Counted from the stretch's first letter, positions 16,561 to 25,369 are shown. The stretch: DNA of 64,000 nucleotides from Salinibaculum sp. SYNS191 (GCF_037338445.1 NZ_CP147838.1:2418001-2482000), one strand, 5' to 3'. Numbers and translations: made by a program. Notes: generated by a model not told the origin, from the letters alone.

Positions 16561-16706
16561 CACCGCGAACGAGCGACGCGAGCGAGCGGCGTTTTTCACC
16601 CACGTTTTTGCGGTGAGTGGTGCGCGAGAGCAACGAGCGCACCCGAACCGGAAAAAGGTGGTTCTGACGCGTTCCGGCGGTTGCCCGCGGAGAGTGCGGC
16701 CGACGA
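16507..16706 (+). repeat. 41-bp direct repeat of the DHH gene tail flanking a hairpin element
   Basis: Positions 16507-16547 and 16666-16706 are identical over 41 bp. Both copies continue into different last codons and a TAG stop: DDTAE in the true gene and DEAAEE in the downstream copy (stop at 16720-16722). A hairpin repeat element (16590-16664) lies between them. The outer copy is a relic of a gene end, either the displaced original tail or a captured allele. Confidence 0.85.
16590..16664 (+). repeat. Dispersed hairpin repeat, copy 1
   Basis: Order of parts: GTTTTTCACCCACGTTTTTG, then GAG, the stem GGTGCGC, an 11-nt loop, the stem GCGCACC, then GGAAAAAGGTGGTTC. The same order recurs at 17385 and 51136 in the same orientation. 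The T5 runs on the plus strand and the A5 run (T5 on the minus strand) around a stem suggest a bidirectional transcription terminator between the convergent DHH and DUF5807-type genes. Confidence 0.75.
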
Positions 16707-16728
16707 GGCCGCTGAGGAATAGTCCGCC

Positions 16729-17157
16729 CTACTCTCCGGCGACCCACTTCTCAGAGTAGCGCTCCCCGCACTCGCAGGCGACGTAGGCGTGGACGACGTC
16801 GCCCTCCGCGTAGAGGTCGCCCACATCCTCGTTTTGCTCCTCTGCGAACGCGAAGACGAGGCGCGCTTCGTGGCCCTCGCCCTCCCCTTCGGGACAGACG
16901 CCACCGGTCAGGTCCCGCGACACCTCGCCCTCGGTGCCCATCGCCTCCTTGGCGAAGCCCATCGGGTCGATACCGGTCGCGGACTGGAAGGCCGCCCGGC
17001 CGGTGTCACCCGGGACGACGAGGACGACGCCGTCGTCGGTCCGCTCGCCCTTCTCGGCGAGTGCGTCGATGCCGGAGACGGCCGTCTCGTGCAGGAAGAA
17101 GGCGACGTCGTCGGGGCGTTCGCCGGCCAGAAATTCGTCGCGCTTGCTGTCGGTCAT
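16729..17157 (-). CDS. DUF5807-family conserved haloarchaeal protein
   Basis: A 142-residue acidic cytosolic protein. The C-terminus has VACECGERYSEKWVAGE with two cysteines (CEC), and an internal GGVCPEGEGEGHEARLVF adds another, so metal binding is possible. The body (FLAGERPDDVAFFLHETAVS, DGVVLVVPGDTGRAAFQSAT) matches my memory of the haloarchaeal DUF5807 family. ATG at 17157 is preferred to 17175 because a TATA-like CTTTTC lies about 27 nt upstream. Function unknown. Confidence 0.72.
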   Translation of the reverse strand: MTDSKRDEFLAGERPDDVAFFLHETAVSGIDALAEKGERTDDGVVLVVPGDTGRAAFQSATGIDPMGFAKEAMGTEGEVSRDLTGGVCPEGEGEGHEARLVFAFAEEQNEDVGDLYAEGDVVHAYVACECGERYSEKWVAGE

Positions 17158-17467
17158 TACCTTCTGCGAGAACACCGAGGCTGAAAAGGGACTTGTTCCG
17201 GGGTAGCGAGGCGGTTAGCAGTGCGGTGGCCACGAGCGCGTCCCGAGCAGTACGAGACGGGAGCGAAGCGACCGTCTCTCACGCGAGGGCGCGCGAGTCG
17301 GGGAAGGGCAGGCCTGCCGTCGTGCGGTCGCGGTAGCGGTAGTGAGAAGCGCAGCACCTGCGAGCGGCCTACCGGCCGCGAGCAGCCTTTTTCCCCACGT
17401 TTTTACGAGGAGTGGTGCGCCCGCGGCTTCGCCGCGGTGCGACACCCGACGAAGTAAAAAGTGGTAG
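17158..17467. other. Gene-free 310-bp region with repeat element
   Basis: No acidic reading frame lies here. The left end holds the promoter of the DUF5807-type gene. The middle is GC-rich with GAGCGAAGCGACC-type repeats. Positions 17361-17384 carry GCGAGCGGCC-TACC-GGCCGCGAGC, a stem also found upstream of copy 3 at 51071, and 17385-17467 is hairpin repeat copy 2, ending exactly at the arlJ stop codon. Confidence 0.6.
17385..17467 (+). repeat. Dispersed hairpin repeat, copy 2
   Basis: CCTTTTTCCCCACGTTTTTA, then GAGGAGTGGTGCGC, a longer and imperfect stem-loop (CCGCGGC-TTC-GCCGCGG), GTGCGACACCCGA and GTAAAAAGTGGTAGTC. The T-run/stem/A-run order of copies 1 and 3 is kept although the stem sequence differs. 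It abuts the arlJ stop codon (17468-17470), consistent with ending the archaellum motor transcript. Confidence 0.7.
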
Positions 17468-19216
17468 TCATATGGCAATAACCGACGTAACGAGCGTCTT
17501 CGTGATGATGGCGACGAGTGCGCCGATCCAGGTCAGGATGACGAAGTGGATGTAGGTGTTCATCTTGTGGCCGCCGTCGACGGTGCGAATCATCAGAGAG
17601 GACAGCATCGCGCCGAACATGATGACGATGACGAGCAGGAACTCGATGAGCGGGATGTCGTAGACGCCGGTGTTGATGAGCGTGCCGACGTCGAACTCCG
17701 AGCCGGTCTGGAGGTCGAGACTCATGCTCGAGAGGATGTTGACGACCTGGAGCCCGATGAAGAAGGCGAACGTCGAGGCGGCGGTGATGCCGTACAGCAG
17801 GCCGACGAGCGTCGTGGTCGCCTGCCGGCGCTGCTGGCGGAGTTGCAGCACCTCGTTCATATTCGAGGAGATGAGTTCGCCGAGCAGCTTCGGCGAGCCA
17901 CCCATCTCGCGGCCGACGAGGTACATCTCGGAGAACACCTGGATGAGATACGAGCGGCAGTCGGCGGTGAAGTAGCGCCAGGCCTCAGCGGGCTCGATGC
18001 GCATGTTCAGGCGCTTGTAGAGGCTGTTGACGTTGTCCGTGAGCGCCCCGAAGTCCTTGTGTCGCAGCGACTTCAGCACTGCCGAGGTCGTCGACTGTTT
18101 GGCCCCCTCGGTCGCCCCGAGCGCGCGGATGAAACTCGGGAACTCCTGGTCGCGACTCTTGACCTGCTGTTCCTCCCCGCGGAGGACGATGCCGGGGATG
18201 ATGAGCGGCGTCACGGGGATGGCAGCGTACAGCGGCAGCGACAGCGGCTCGGAGACGAAGGGGACGACGTCGCCGAGCGCGACGGGGCTGAACCCGAACA
18301 TCCCGCCGAGCGAGATGAAAAGCAGGACGACCGAGAGGCCGACGCCGGCGTAGAAGCTCTTTCGCATCTTGCCGTCTGCGGGCGAGGACTTCTCCGGCGG
18401 GTGGTACCACAGCGGGTCGTAGGGTGCCATCGAGCGGATGGCGAGGAAGAAGCCGGTCTGGACGAAGACGTACAGGACGATGACGGCGCTGACGGTCAGC
18501 GTCGGGTCGGTCCCGGTCAGCACCGGCAGGACGACGGCGAACACCAGCGCGAACGTCATCGACAGGACCATCGACAGGTAGAGGTCCTTCATGACGTCGA
18601 GGCTGTCCAGCGAGGACTCGTAGACCGTCGAGTACTCCTGGATAATCTGCTCCTGCTCGGAGAGGAGGTAGTCCTCCAGTGACTGGCCGGCCCCGAGCGT
18701 GTACGCCAGCCGGTCGAGGAAGTCGGAGACGGCGTTGCTGGGAATCTCCTTGGCCCGGCGGCGACAGGCGTCGTCGAGGCTCTGGTTCCAGGTGTCGACG
18801 AGTTCGACGATGCGGCGCATCTCGTTCGCGAGTTCGCCGTACTCCTCCTCCTGAGAGAGCGTCCGGAAGACCTCCATCCGGTCGATTTTCGTCGTCGCCA
18901 GCACCGTCATGTGCGTGACCATCAGGTGAAAGCGGTTGTTGAGCTGGCGCTTGCGCTGGGAGAGCAGTATCTTCGGGTAGAAGACCGCAGCACCGAACGC
19001 GAGCAGGCCGAGCAGCGGAATCGGCAACCGAATCATCAGCGGCAGGTCCAGCAGGAGTGCGGCCAGCAGGCTGAGAAGCAGGAAGCCGAAGGAGGGGATG
19101 AGGATGAAGGAGACGTACTGCCCCATCGGCATGTGCATGCGCCGGTAGGAGTCCACCAGCCCCTGGACGGTCTGTGAGACGGTCAGGTCCAGCCCGCCGC
19201 TGTCTTCGGTCGCCAT
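17468..19216 (-). CDS. arlJ: Archaellum membrane platform protein ArlJ (FlaJ)
   Basis: A 582-residue polytopic protein of the TadC/GspF family, the membrane anchor on which the ArlI motor works. Hydrophobic blocks include YVSFILIPSFGFLLLSLL, MVLSMTFALVFAVVLPV, VSAVIVLYVFVQTGFFLA, FYAGVGLSVVLLFISLGG and the final three helices from about residue 470. Cytoplasmic GspF-like domains contain TVLATTKIDRMEVFRTLSQE and LGATEGAKQSTTSAVLKSLR. Its ATG overlaps the arlI stop by one base (TGATG). It is the last gene of the motor operon. Confidence 0.95.
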   Translation of the reverse strand: MATEDSGGLDLTVSQTVQGLVDSYRRMHMPMGQYVSFILIPSFGFLLLSLLAALLLDLPLMIRLPIPLLGLLAFGAAVFYPKILLSQRKRQLNNRFHLMVTHMTVLATTKIDRMEVFRTLSQEEEYGELANEMRRIVELVDTWNQSLDDACRRRAKEIPSNAVSDFLDRLAYTLGAGQSLEDYLLSEQEQIIQEYSTVYESSLDSLDVMKDLYLSMVLSMTFALVFAVVLPVLTGTDPTLTVSAVIVLYVFVQTGFFLAIRSMAPYDPLWYHPPEKSSPADGKMRKSFYAGVGLSVVLLFISLGGMFGFSPVALGDVVPFVSEPLSLPLYAAIPVTPLIIPGIVLRGEEQQVKSRDQEFPSFIRALGATEGAKQSTTSAVLKSLRHKDFGALTDNVNSLYKRLNMRIEPAEAWRYFTADCRSYLIQVFSEMYLVGREMGGSPKLLGELISSNMNEVLQLRQQRRQATTTLVGLLYGITAASTFAFFIGLQVVNILSSMSLDLQTGSEFDVGTLINTGVYDIPLIEFLLVIVIMFGAMLSSLMIRTVDGGHKMNTYIHFVILTWIGALVAIITKTLVTSVIAI

Positions 19217-20889
19217 CAGTCCTGTCTGTGGATGTCGAAGGGGAGCCCCTCGACGCCGTCGCGCTGGTAGTCTGCGATCAGGTCGTTGACCTCGTGGTAG
19301 CCGACGATGCCCTCCTGGATGGCCCGTTCGATGATGCTCGCCCGGAAGTCCAGGTCGTCGTAGATGTCGCGGGTGTCCTCGTACCCCAGGAGCGTCGCAA
19401 TCTGCTCTTCGAGGACGTAGGAGTTGTTCATCCCCTGGAAGACGATTTCGTCCTCGACGGGGTCCCAGTAGAAGGCCTGCCGGGTGACGACGCCGTCCAT
19501 CTCCTTGGAGTAGCCCTCGATCTCCTGGACGGACGTGACACGGCGCAGGACCTGGTCGCCCTGTTTGACGCGGTTCTGGAACAGCGCCACGTCGGCGACG
19601 TCCATGAACGTCTCGGGGACGTTGATGGGCTCGCCGGTAAAGCGCTGAATCATCGAGACGATGTCGCTGGCGTGGAAGGTCAGCATGACAGGGTGGCCGG
19701 TCTGGGCGGCCTGGAAGGCCATCCGCCCCTCCTCGCCACGGACCTCACCCACGATGATGTAGTCGGGACGGGACCGCAGCGCGGCCGCGACCAGGTCGAA
19801 CATGTCGATGCTGGTCCCCTCGTCCTCCCCTTCGCGGGTGAGCAGTTGCTGCCAGGTGTCGTGGGGCGGGACGACCTCCGCGGTGTCCTCGGCGGTGTAT
19901 ATCTTCGCGTCCCGGGGGATGAAGGCCATGATGGAGTTCAGCGTCGTCGTCTTCCCCGACGCCGTCTCGCCGACGACGAACACCGTCTGTTCATTCTCCA
20001 GACAGAGCCACAGATACGCCGACAACTGCGGGCTGAGCGTGCCCCACTTCGTAATCTGGAAGATGGAGAGCGGAATCTCGTCGCCCTGGCGGATGGTCAG
20101 CGAGGGGCCCTTGATGCTGACGTCGTCGGAGTAGATGAGGTTGAGACGCGACCCGTCGGGCAGCGTCGAGTCGACGATGGGGTCGGAGTCGGAGACGGGG
20201 TCGCCGATGCGCTCGCCCATGTTGCGCAGCCACTGGTCGAACGACTCCTTGCTCTCCCACTCCACCGTCGTCTCCAGCATGGAGTAGACGGAGTGGTCGA
20301 CGAAACACTGGTCCCGGCCGATGACGTGGATGTCCTCGTTGGCCGGGTCGCGCATGACCGGCTCCAGGGGGCCCAGCCCGACGATGTCACGATTGAGTCG
20401 GTAGCGGATGTTCTCGTAGGTCGCCTCCTTCAGTTCGACCTTGCCGATGTCGGTAATCTTCGACAGGCGCGTCAGGACCCCGTTGCCCGACTCGTTGTTC
20501 TTGATGCGCGTGGTCTCCTGGAGGAGTTCCTCGATGCGGTCGTCGTACTCGGCCTCGTTCTCGGGGGCTGGTTTGGTGACGCTGCGTTCGAGCAGCCGGT
20601 TGCGCACCTTGTCGAAGACGGTCCGCTCCTCCTCGCCGAGTTCGGGCTCGATGGCGTAGTACTTCATGTCCTGCCCGATGTCGCCGTAGATGTGACAGTA
20701 GATGGGGCCGCCCACGGGGTAGAGCACGTTCGGCCGGTCGGACTCGTAGTCGTCGTCGGCCTCCTCGATGAACTTCGGGAACTCCCCGGTGATCTGCTTG
20801 AACTTCTGGAGGTGTTCCCGCAGGTGTGGCCGTCTGGCCGCGTGCTGTCTGAGTTCGTCCGATGGGTTCGGTGTTCCGTGTTCAGTCAT
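19216..20889 (-). CDS. arlI: Archaellum motor ATPase ArlI (FlaI)
   Basis: A 557-residue hexameric secretion-type ATPase that drives archaellin assembly and rotation. Walker A is VVGETASGKTTTLNSI (K313); the Asp box IYTAEDTAEVVPPHDT, Walker B PDYIIVGEVRGEEG and His box GHPVMLTFHASD follow in order. An N-terminal domain of about 170 residues precedes the catalytic core, with an acidic stretch (EEADDDYESDRP). The minus-strand GAGGAGGCAACCAC before the ATG is a Shine-Dalgarno site, as expected for an internal operon gene. Confidence 0.96.
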   Translation of the reverse strand: MTEHGTPNPSDELRQHAARRPHLREHLQKFKQITGEFPKFIEEADDDYESDRPNVLYPVGGPIYCHIYGDIGQDMKYYAIEPELGEEERTVFDKVRNRLLERSVTKPAPENEAEYDDRIEELLQETTRIKNNESGNGVLTRLSKITDIGKVELKEATYENIRYRLNRDIVGLGPLEPVMRDPANEDIHVIGRDQCFVDHSVYSMLETTVEWESKESFDQWLRNMGERIGDPVSDSDPIVDSTLPDGSRLNLIYSDDVSIKGPSLTIRQGDEIPLSIFQITKWGTLSPQLSAYLWLCLENEQTVFVVGETASGKTTTLNSIMAFIPRDAKIYTAEDTAEVVPPHDTWQQLLTREGEDEGTSIDMFDLVAAALRSRPDYIIVGEVRGEEGRMAFQAAQTGHPVMLTFHASDIVSMIQRFTGEPINVPETFMDVADVALFQNRVKQGDQVLRRVTSVQEIEGYSKEMDGVVTRQAFYWDPVEDEIVFQGMNNSYVLEEQIATLLGYEDTRDIYDDLDFRASIIERAIQEGIVGYHEVNDLIADYQRDGVEGLPFDIHRQD

Positions 20890-20901
20890 GTGGTTGCCTC
20901 C

Positions 20902-21663
20902 TCATGCGACGCTCCGGCTCTCGATGACGATGCCCGTCCCCGAGCGCACCGAGTACCCGATGGTGTCCCCGACCTGCTCGCCCATCCCGGCAAAGCGCAT
21001 CACGCTGATCTGCCGGCGGACGTCGTTGCCGACCTCGACCATCTCCAGTTCGAGGAAGACGTCGGCGATGGAACGGAACGGGCCCAGCGCCTCCTCGTCC
21101 AGCGTCGTCGGGTCGACGGTCAGGACGATGACCTTCCCCTGGGAGATGACGTCCCGGAAGAAGGAGATAATCTCCAGGGCCGCCTGGCGCTCCTCGTTTT
21201 CCCGGACCAGCGCCTCGAACTTGGGGTCGTTGCGGAGGATGGCGTCGAACGTGTCGATGATGACGACGTCGGAGTCCCACATCACCTCCGCCTCCATCAG
21301 ACGCTTGAGCAACTGCTTGCGGTCCTCGTCGCCGCCACCGCCGGAGAAGTTGTTCGAGTCGCCGATGTCGGCGTGGAGAAAGAGGACGTTCTCGTCCAGC
21401 ATGTGGTCGACCATGTCGTAGTCCAGCGAGTGCATCTGCTCCAAGAAGCTCCCCACCGTGAGTTCCGTCGACAGCATCGTCACGGTGTGGCCCTCCTCGC
21501 AGAGACCGTAGGTAAAGCGCTGGCTTATCGCGGACTTGCCCGCCCCGTAGTCGCCCTCGATGAGGACGATGCTCCCGGGCGGCAGTCCGCCGCCGAGTTC
21601 CTTGTCGAGTCTGTCCCGTTCTTTCAGCCCGATGGAGAACAGGTCGTTCTGTGCGAGACTCAT
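20902..21663 (-). CDS. arlH: Archaellum ATP-binding protein ArlH (FlaH)
   Basis: A 253-residue RecA/KaiC-fold protein that forms a ring beneath the archaellum and regulates ArlI. Walker A is [16 protein letters not shown] (K43) and the Walker B strand is [14 protein letters not shown], with [16 protein letters not shown] after it. Its ATG overlaps the arlG stop by 4 nt (21660-21663). A second KaiC-fold protein of similar size is encoded at 31059-31784 beside cheW. Confidence 0.94.
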   Translation of the reverse strand: MSLAQNDLFSIGLKERDRLDKELGGGLPPGSIVLIEGDYGAGKSAISQRFTYGLCEEGHTVTMLSTELTVGSFLEQMHSLDYDMVDHMLDENVLFLHADIGDSNNFSGGGGDEDRKQLLKRLMEAEVMWDSDVVIIDTFDAILRNDPKFEALVRENEERQAALEIISFFRDVISQGKVIVLTVDPTTLDEEALGPFRSIADVFLELEMVEVGNDVRRQISVMRFAGMGEQVGDTIGYSVRSGTGIVIESRSVA

Positions 21664-22127
21664 GGGATTCTGAACTCGAACACCTCCTCGTCGCCGTTCA
21701 GGATGACCTTGGCGCGGTGGTCACCCGAACCCAGCCCCGGTTCGGCGATTTCGATGCGGACCACCGCGTTGGACCGCCAGACGTCGTCGTCACCGAGCAC
21801 GGTCACGCTGACGTCCCCCGGCGGCTGGAACTGGTTGTTCACCAGCACGTCTATCAGGTCCCCTCTGGCCGGTAACTGCTGTGTACCGGTGTTTTTCACC
21901 AGCAGCGTGAGGTTGCCGTTGCCGGAGCAGTTGTAGACGCAGGCCCCGGTGCCGTTGTCGCTGATGACCTCGACGTCCGTGCGGACGCTGTCGCTCACCT
22001 CCAGGCCCTGGTCGGCGATGGCGTTGCTGAGGTCGTTCACGCTGGAGGTGAACACGCCGGCGACGCTGGCCGCGATGACCATGCTGGCGATGAACAGTAT
22101 CATGTGGGAGATGGAGACGCTCGCCAT
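21660..22127 (-). CDS. arlG: Archaellum stator protein ArlG (FlaG)
   Basis: A 155-residue protein with one N-terminal helix ([21 protein letters not shown]) and an extracytoplasmic beta-sandwich ([34 protein letters not shown]). ArlG filaments tipped with ArlF are thought to hold the motor to the S-layer. Two cysteines in ACVYNCSG lie close enough to form a disulfide. The minus-strand sequence GGGAGGTG upstream of the ATG is a strong ribosome-binding site. Confidence 0.88.
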   Translation of the reverse strand: MASVSISHMILFIASMVIAASVAGVFTSSVNDLSNAIADQGLEVSDSVRTDVEVISDNGTGACVYNCSGNGNLTLLVKNTGTQQLPARGDLIDVLVNNQFQPPGDVSVTVLGDDDVWRSNAVVRIEIAEPGLGSGDHRAKVILNGDEEVFEFRIP

Positions 22128-22158
22128 CAGGCACGCACCTCCCGGAGCCGCGACCCCG

Positions 22159-22620
22159 TCATGGGACCACGGTCACCTCCGCGACGTCGGCCACGGCCGT
22201 CTCGGTGACGACCTTCACCCGCCCGGGCGCCGCCGGGAAGTCGGCCACGGTGTCGGCGTCTTCGAGGACCAGCACCTCGCCGGGCCGCCAGGTATCGGTC
22301 GACACGCCGTCGACGTCGGCGCGTTCGAACACCTCGACGGGGACGTACGTGCCGTCGACCACGACGTCGGTGTGTTCGACCGACAGCGCCCGTTCGCCGC
22401 CGTTCTCGACGGCGACGGTGAGGTTCGACTCGGTGGTGTTCCACTCCGCCCGGGTGACGGTCACGTCGGTCTCCTGGGCGGCGAGGAACCGTTCGTTCTG
22501 CGTCTCGCCGGCCTCGTTCAGTTGCTCGCTGACGTTGCCCGTGGCGGTGTACAGCGTCCCCATCGCGATGAACAGCCCGGTGAAGACGACCAGCAGGCTG
22601 CCGCTCGTGCCGAATCCCAT
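22159..22620 (-). CDS. arlF: Archaellum stator protein ArlF (FlaF), first-downstream copy
   Basis: A 153-residue protein with an N-terminal membrane helix (SGSLLVVFTGLFIAMGTLYT), then ATGNVSEQLNEAGETQNERF and a beta-sandwich (LTVAVENGGERALSVEHTDVVVDG). It closely parallels the next gene upstream (22637-23080), so the operon has two ArlF-type proteins in tandem. The minus-strand GGAGGTGACC a few bases before the ATG (22627-22636) is a strong Shine-Dalgarno site. ArlF is a stator part that contacts S-layer proteins. Confidence 0.82.
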   Translation of the reverse strand: MGFGTSGSLLVVFTGLFIAMGTLYTATGNVSEQLNEAGETQNERFLAAQETDVTVTRAEWNTTESNLTVAVENGGERALSVEHTDVVVDGTYVPVEVFERADVDGVSTDTWRPGEVLVLEDADTVADFPAAPGRVKVVTETAVADVAEVTVVP

Positions 22621-22636
22621 CAGTGGTCACCTCCGC

Positions 22637-23080
22637 TCATGCCGCGGTCACCCCTGCGGTGTCCGAGACGCCGGTGCCGGCGACCACTTTCACCCGGTCG
22701 GGCTGACTCGGCAGCGAGACGGTGACCGTCAGCACCTCGCTGCCCAGCCACAGCCGCGTGTCGGCGTTGCCCTCGACGGTGGCGTTGTCCTGCCAGTCCG
22801 TCTGATACTGACCGTCTACGAGCAGGTCCGTCGAGTCGAGCGTCAACTGTGCCGCACCGGTGTTCTCGACGGTCACGGTCAGTTCGTCCGTCGAGGCGTT
22901 GTACGTCGCGTTCGTCACGTCGACGCCCGAGCTTCCCGCTGCGCGGACCGCGTCCGTCCGGTCCGACTTCGCGTCGTTCAGTTGCTCGAAGGTGTTCGCC
23001 GAGGCGGTGTACCACATGCCGAAGGCGATGAAGAGCGCGGCGAAGATGATGGCCGCCGAGCCGCTAACGCTGAATCCCAT
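22637..23080 (-). CDS. arlF: Archaellum stator protein ArlF-like (FlaF paralogue)
   Basis: A 147-residue protein laid out like the neighbouring ArlF: helix SGSAAIIFAALFIAFGMWYT, ASANTFEQLNDAKSDRTDAV, then LTVTVENTGAAQLTLDSTDLLVDG. ATG at 23080 is chosen over GTG at 23089 because it aligns with MGFGTSG of the paralogue and is preceded by minus-strand GGGGTGGTC. It overlaps the 3' end of arlCDE by 17 nt. Which copy does the classical ArlF job cannot be told from sequence. Confidence 0.8.
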   Translation of the reverse strand: MGFSVSGSAAIIFAALFIAFGMWYTASANTFEQLNDAKSDRTDAVRAAGSSGVDVTNATYNASTDELTVTVENTGAAQLTLDSTDLLVDGQYQTDWQDNATVEGNADTRLWLGSEVLTVTVSLPSQPDRVKVVAGTGVSDTAGVTAA

Positions 23081-24623
23081 CGAGACCACCCCCCATCATA
23101 CCAACTGCGGCACTGCCACCGTTGAGCTGGCTGATGTACTTCAGGCTCTGCGTGTGGTGGTCGATGGTTAGCGTGCCGGTGTCGCCGCCGTCGAAGCCGC
23201 GCAGGTACTCGTGCAGGTCGTCGGCGACCGCCTCGTCTATCCAGTCGATGTTCTCGTAGTAGTCGATTGCGCGAGCCGTCTCGCGGACGCCTGCCTCCTC
23301 GACGAGGAACTCCAGCCACTCCACGACGATGAGGTCCGAGGCGAAACCCTCCGGGAGCGTCGCCAGGTACGGTTTCCCCTCGTCCGAGGACTGGCCGGTG
23401 CTCGGTTCCTCGGTCTCCGCCGTCGGTTCTGGTTCCGGCTCGGGTTCCGCGACCGGCTCGGGTTCTGGTTCGGGGTCCGGCGTCACCTCCGTGGTCGGTT
23501 CGGGCTCGGGTTCTGGTTCGGGCTCGGGTTCGACCGCCGTTTCGGTCGTCTCCTCGACGGCGTCGGCACCGCCGTCGGCCGGTTCTTCCTCGTCGATGAC
23601 GTCGTCGAACAGTTCGTCGTCGGCGAGGTCGTCCTCGAAGGCCTCCTCGTCTGCGTCCTCCAGCCCGTCGTCGGCATCCTCGAACTCCTCGTCCATCGCC
23701 AGTTCGCCCTCGTCGTCCGCGGCGTCGTCATCGTCGTCCGCCCAGTCGGCGTTACCCGATTCGTACTCGTCTTTCAGGTCCGCGAAGGACGTTCCGCCGC
23801 TGTCGTCGGAATCGGTGTCGTCGTCCATGTCCATTCCTCCGAGGTCGTCACCGCCGTCGTCGAAGCCCTCGTCGAACGCGTCCTCGAAGTCGTCGCCACC
23901 GCCGTCGCCGCCGAGGACGTCGTCGACGTCACCGTCGGGCTCCATGCCTCCCTCGTCCTCGACGAGGTCGTCGTCGAAGAAGCCCTCCGCGTCCGCCTCG
24001 GCGATGTCGGCGTCGAGTTCGTCGTCGCCGTCGCCGTCGTCGCCGTCGTCGTCGAACAGGCCGAAGGAGCCTCCGTCGCCCATGCCGCCGCCCATCCCGG
24101 CGTCGATGTCGTCGGCGAAGGGGTTCACGCCGCGGGTCACCATCTCGTAGATGTCCAGCAGCTTCCGGACGTTCTCCTCGACCTCCTCGACGCTCTCGGA
24201 GATCTGCTCGTTCTCGTTGCGCACCGTGTTGACCGTCGAGGAGAGGCTCCCGACCTCGTTTTCGAGTTCGTCGAGGCGGTGTTCGAGTTCGTCGACGTTG
24301 CCCCCGCCACCGCCGCCGTCGTCCATGTCGCCGAACTCGTCGTCGCCGAAGCCACCGAGGTCGTCGCCGCCGTCGTCGAGGCCGCCCAGCCCGCCGAGGT
24401 CGTCGCCGCCGTCGTCACCGTCCTCGGCCATCAGTCCGCCGCCGCCGAGGTCGTCGTCGTCGCTGGTGTCCGGGTCGTCGTCCTCGTCGCCGACGATACC
24501 CTCCAGCATGTTCCGGATGCTCATGCCGACGAGTCCGCCCGTGAGAAGCACGAACAGCCACACTGCATCCGTCACTTCCGGCACGACGGTCTGCAGGGGC
24601 TGGGCGAACGCGGCACTACTCAT
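23064..24623 (-). CDS. arlCE: Fused archaellum cytoplasmic protein ArlC/D/E
   Basis: A 519-residue fusion linking the chemotaxis adaptor CheF to the motor. Residues 20-40 are hydrophobic (AVWLFVLLTGGLVGMS). Residues 110-156 form a coiled coil (VDELEHRLDELENEVGSL), followed by the ArlC-like IYEMVTRGVNPF. A long Asp/Glu/Gly linker (about 170-415) includes runs of EPEPEPEP. The ArlD/E domain starts near residue 417 (KPYLATLPEGFASDLIVVEW, GVRETARAIDYYENIDWI). It is the first gene of the motor operon; the ATG follows an AT-rich promoter without a Shine-Dalgarno site. Confidence 0.9.
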   Translation of the reverse strand: MSSAAFAQPLQTVVPEVTDAVWLFVLLTGGLVGMSIRNMLEGIVGDEDDDPDTSDDDDLGGGGLMAEDGDDGGDDLGGLGGLDDGGDDLGGFGDDEFGDMDDGGGGGGNVDELEHRLDELENEVGSLSSTVNTVRNENEQISESVEEVEENVRKLLDIYEMVTRGVNPFADDIDAGMGGGMGDGGSFGLFDDDGDDGDGDDELDADIAEADAEGFFDDDLVEDEGGMEPDGDVDDVLGGDGGGDDFEDAFDEGFDDGGDDLGGMDMDDDTDSDDSGGTSFADLKDEYESGNADWADDDDDAADDEGELAMDEEFEDADDGLEDADEEAFEDDLADDELFDDVIDEEEPADGGADAVEETTETAVEPEPEPEPEPEPTTEVTPDPEPEPEPVAEPEPEPEPTAETEEPSTGQSSDEGKPYLATLPEGFASDLIVVEWLEFLVEEAGVRETARAIDYYENIDWIDEAVADDLHEYLRGFDGGDTGTLTIDHHTQSLKYISQLNGGSAAVGMMGGGLDGIQR

Positions 24624-24844
24624 TGGCTGAAAAGTAGATACTTACACTCTTGAATGTACCGTCTAGCCTATCATCGTTGATAATATACTAATTTAATACG
24701 TACGTTTAATGGTAAATTACTCACATAGAAACCGAAATTTATGTCTGACGTTGATTTCGGCGCTAAACTCGCGAGCGCATGGTGTGACGTATCAATCGTA
24801 ATAACAGTGTCGGCCGGTCGTCTGACGGGGACGCAGCCCCCGAC
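24624..24844 (-). promoter_or_regulatory. AT-rich promoter region of the archaellum motor operon
   Basis: A 221-bp space between cheD and arlCDE, sharply richer in A/T than its surroundings. Minus-strand AGTGTAAGTATC (24641-24652) is a plausible TATA box 27 nt before the ATG at 24623. Upstream lie the inverted repeat TATCA-TCGT-TGATA (24669-24682) and the palindrome ACGTACGT near 24698-24705, possible sites for a regulator of motility. A plus-strand ORF beginning at 24741 is mostly the antisense of cheD and is not a gene. Confidence 0.55.
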
Positions 24845-25369
24845 TCAGAGGCGGGAGTCCTCCTGGTTCGCGCTCTTGACCACGAGGTCGCCGGTCCGGG
24901 ATTCCAACCGGAGCGAGCGGCCGTGGTCGCCGCCGACGTCCTCGCCGACGATGGGGATGCCGTACTCGGACAGCGTCTCGCGGACCTGCTCGGCGTTGCG
25001 GACCCCGATACCCGTCCCGCTCTCGGAGAAGTCGAGCATGTCGCTGCCGCCGGCGATTTTCGCCTCGATGCGCCGGGTGGATGCGCCGGCCGCCTCCAGT
25101 TCCTCGACGAGCAGTTCCGTTCCGGTGTCCGCGAACTTCGCCGCGTTCCCGTCGTCCATCTCGTCGGCGGAGGGGAGCATGACGTGGACCAGTCCCGACA
25201 CGCCCGTCTCCGGGTCGTGGAGCGCGACGCCGATGCACGAGCCGAGTCCGCTCGTGGTCAGCACCGCCCCGTCGGTCGTCACGTCGTACTCGGCGATGCC
25301 GACTTTCACCCGCTCGGGCTCCGCCTCCTCCGCCTGTTCCGACTGGGTGCTCCCGTCGTAGACTTTCAT
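24845..25369 (-). CDS. cheD: Chemoreceptor glutamine deamidase CheD
   Basis: A 174-residue enzyme that deamidates glutamines of methyl-accepting transducers and binds CheC. The catalytic residues can be placed by spacing against bacterial CheD: T39, C45 (SGLGSCIGVAL) and H62 (GLVHVMLP). VRNAEQVRETLSEYGIPIVGEDVGGDHGR is the conserved C-terminal half. An acidic extension (about residues 7-20) is typical of haloarchaea. It begins two nucleotides after the cheC stop and is the last gene of cheY-cheC-cheD. Confidence 0.94.
   Translation of the reverse strand: MKVYDGSTQSEQAEEAEPERVKVGIAEYDVTTDGAVLTTSGLGSCIGVALHDPETGVSGLVHVMLPSADEMDDGNAAKFADTGTELLVEELEAAGASTRRIEAKIAGGSDMLDFSESGTGIGVRNAEQVRETLSEYGIPIVGEDVGGDHGRSLRLESRTGDLVVKSANQEDSRL

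Noticed and set aside
19174..21936. 920-codon plus-strand frame opposite arlI and arlH
   Set aside because: Antisense of recognised ATPases; its Val/Asp-rich composition comes from complementing acidic codons.
24741..25361. 206-codon plus-strand frame in the arl promoter region
   Set aside because: Over 80 percent of it is antisense to cheD, and it is Ser/Pro/Arg-rich.
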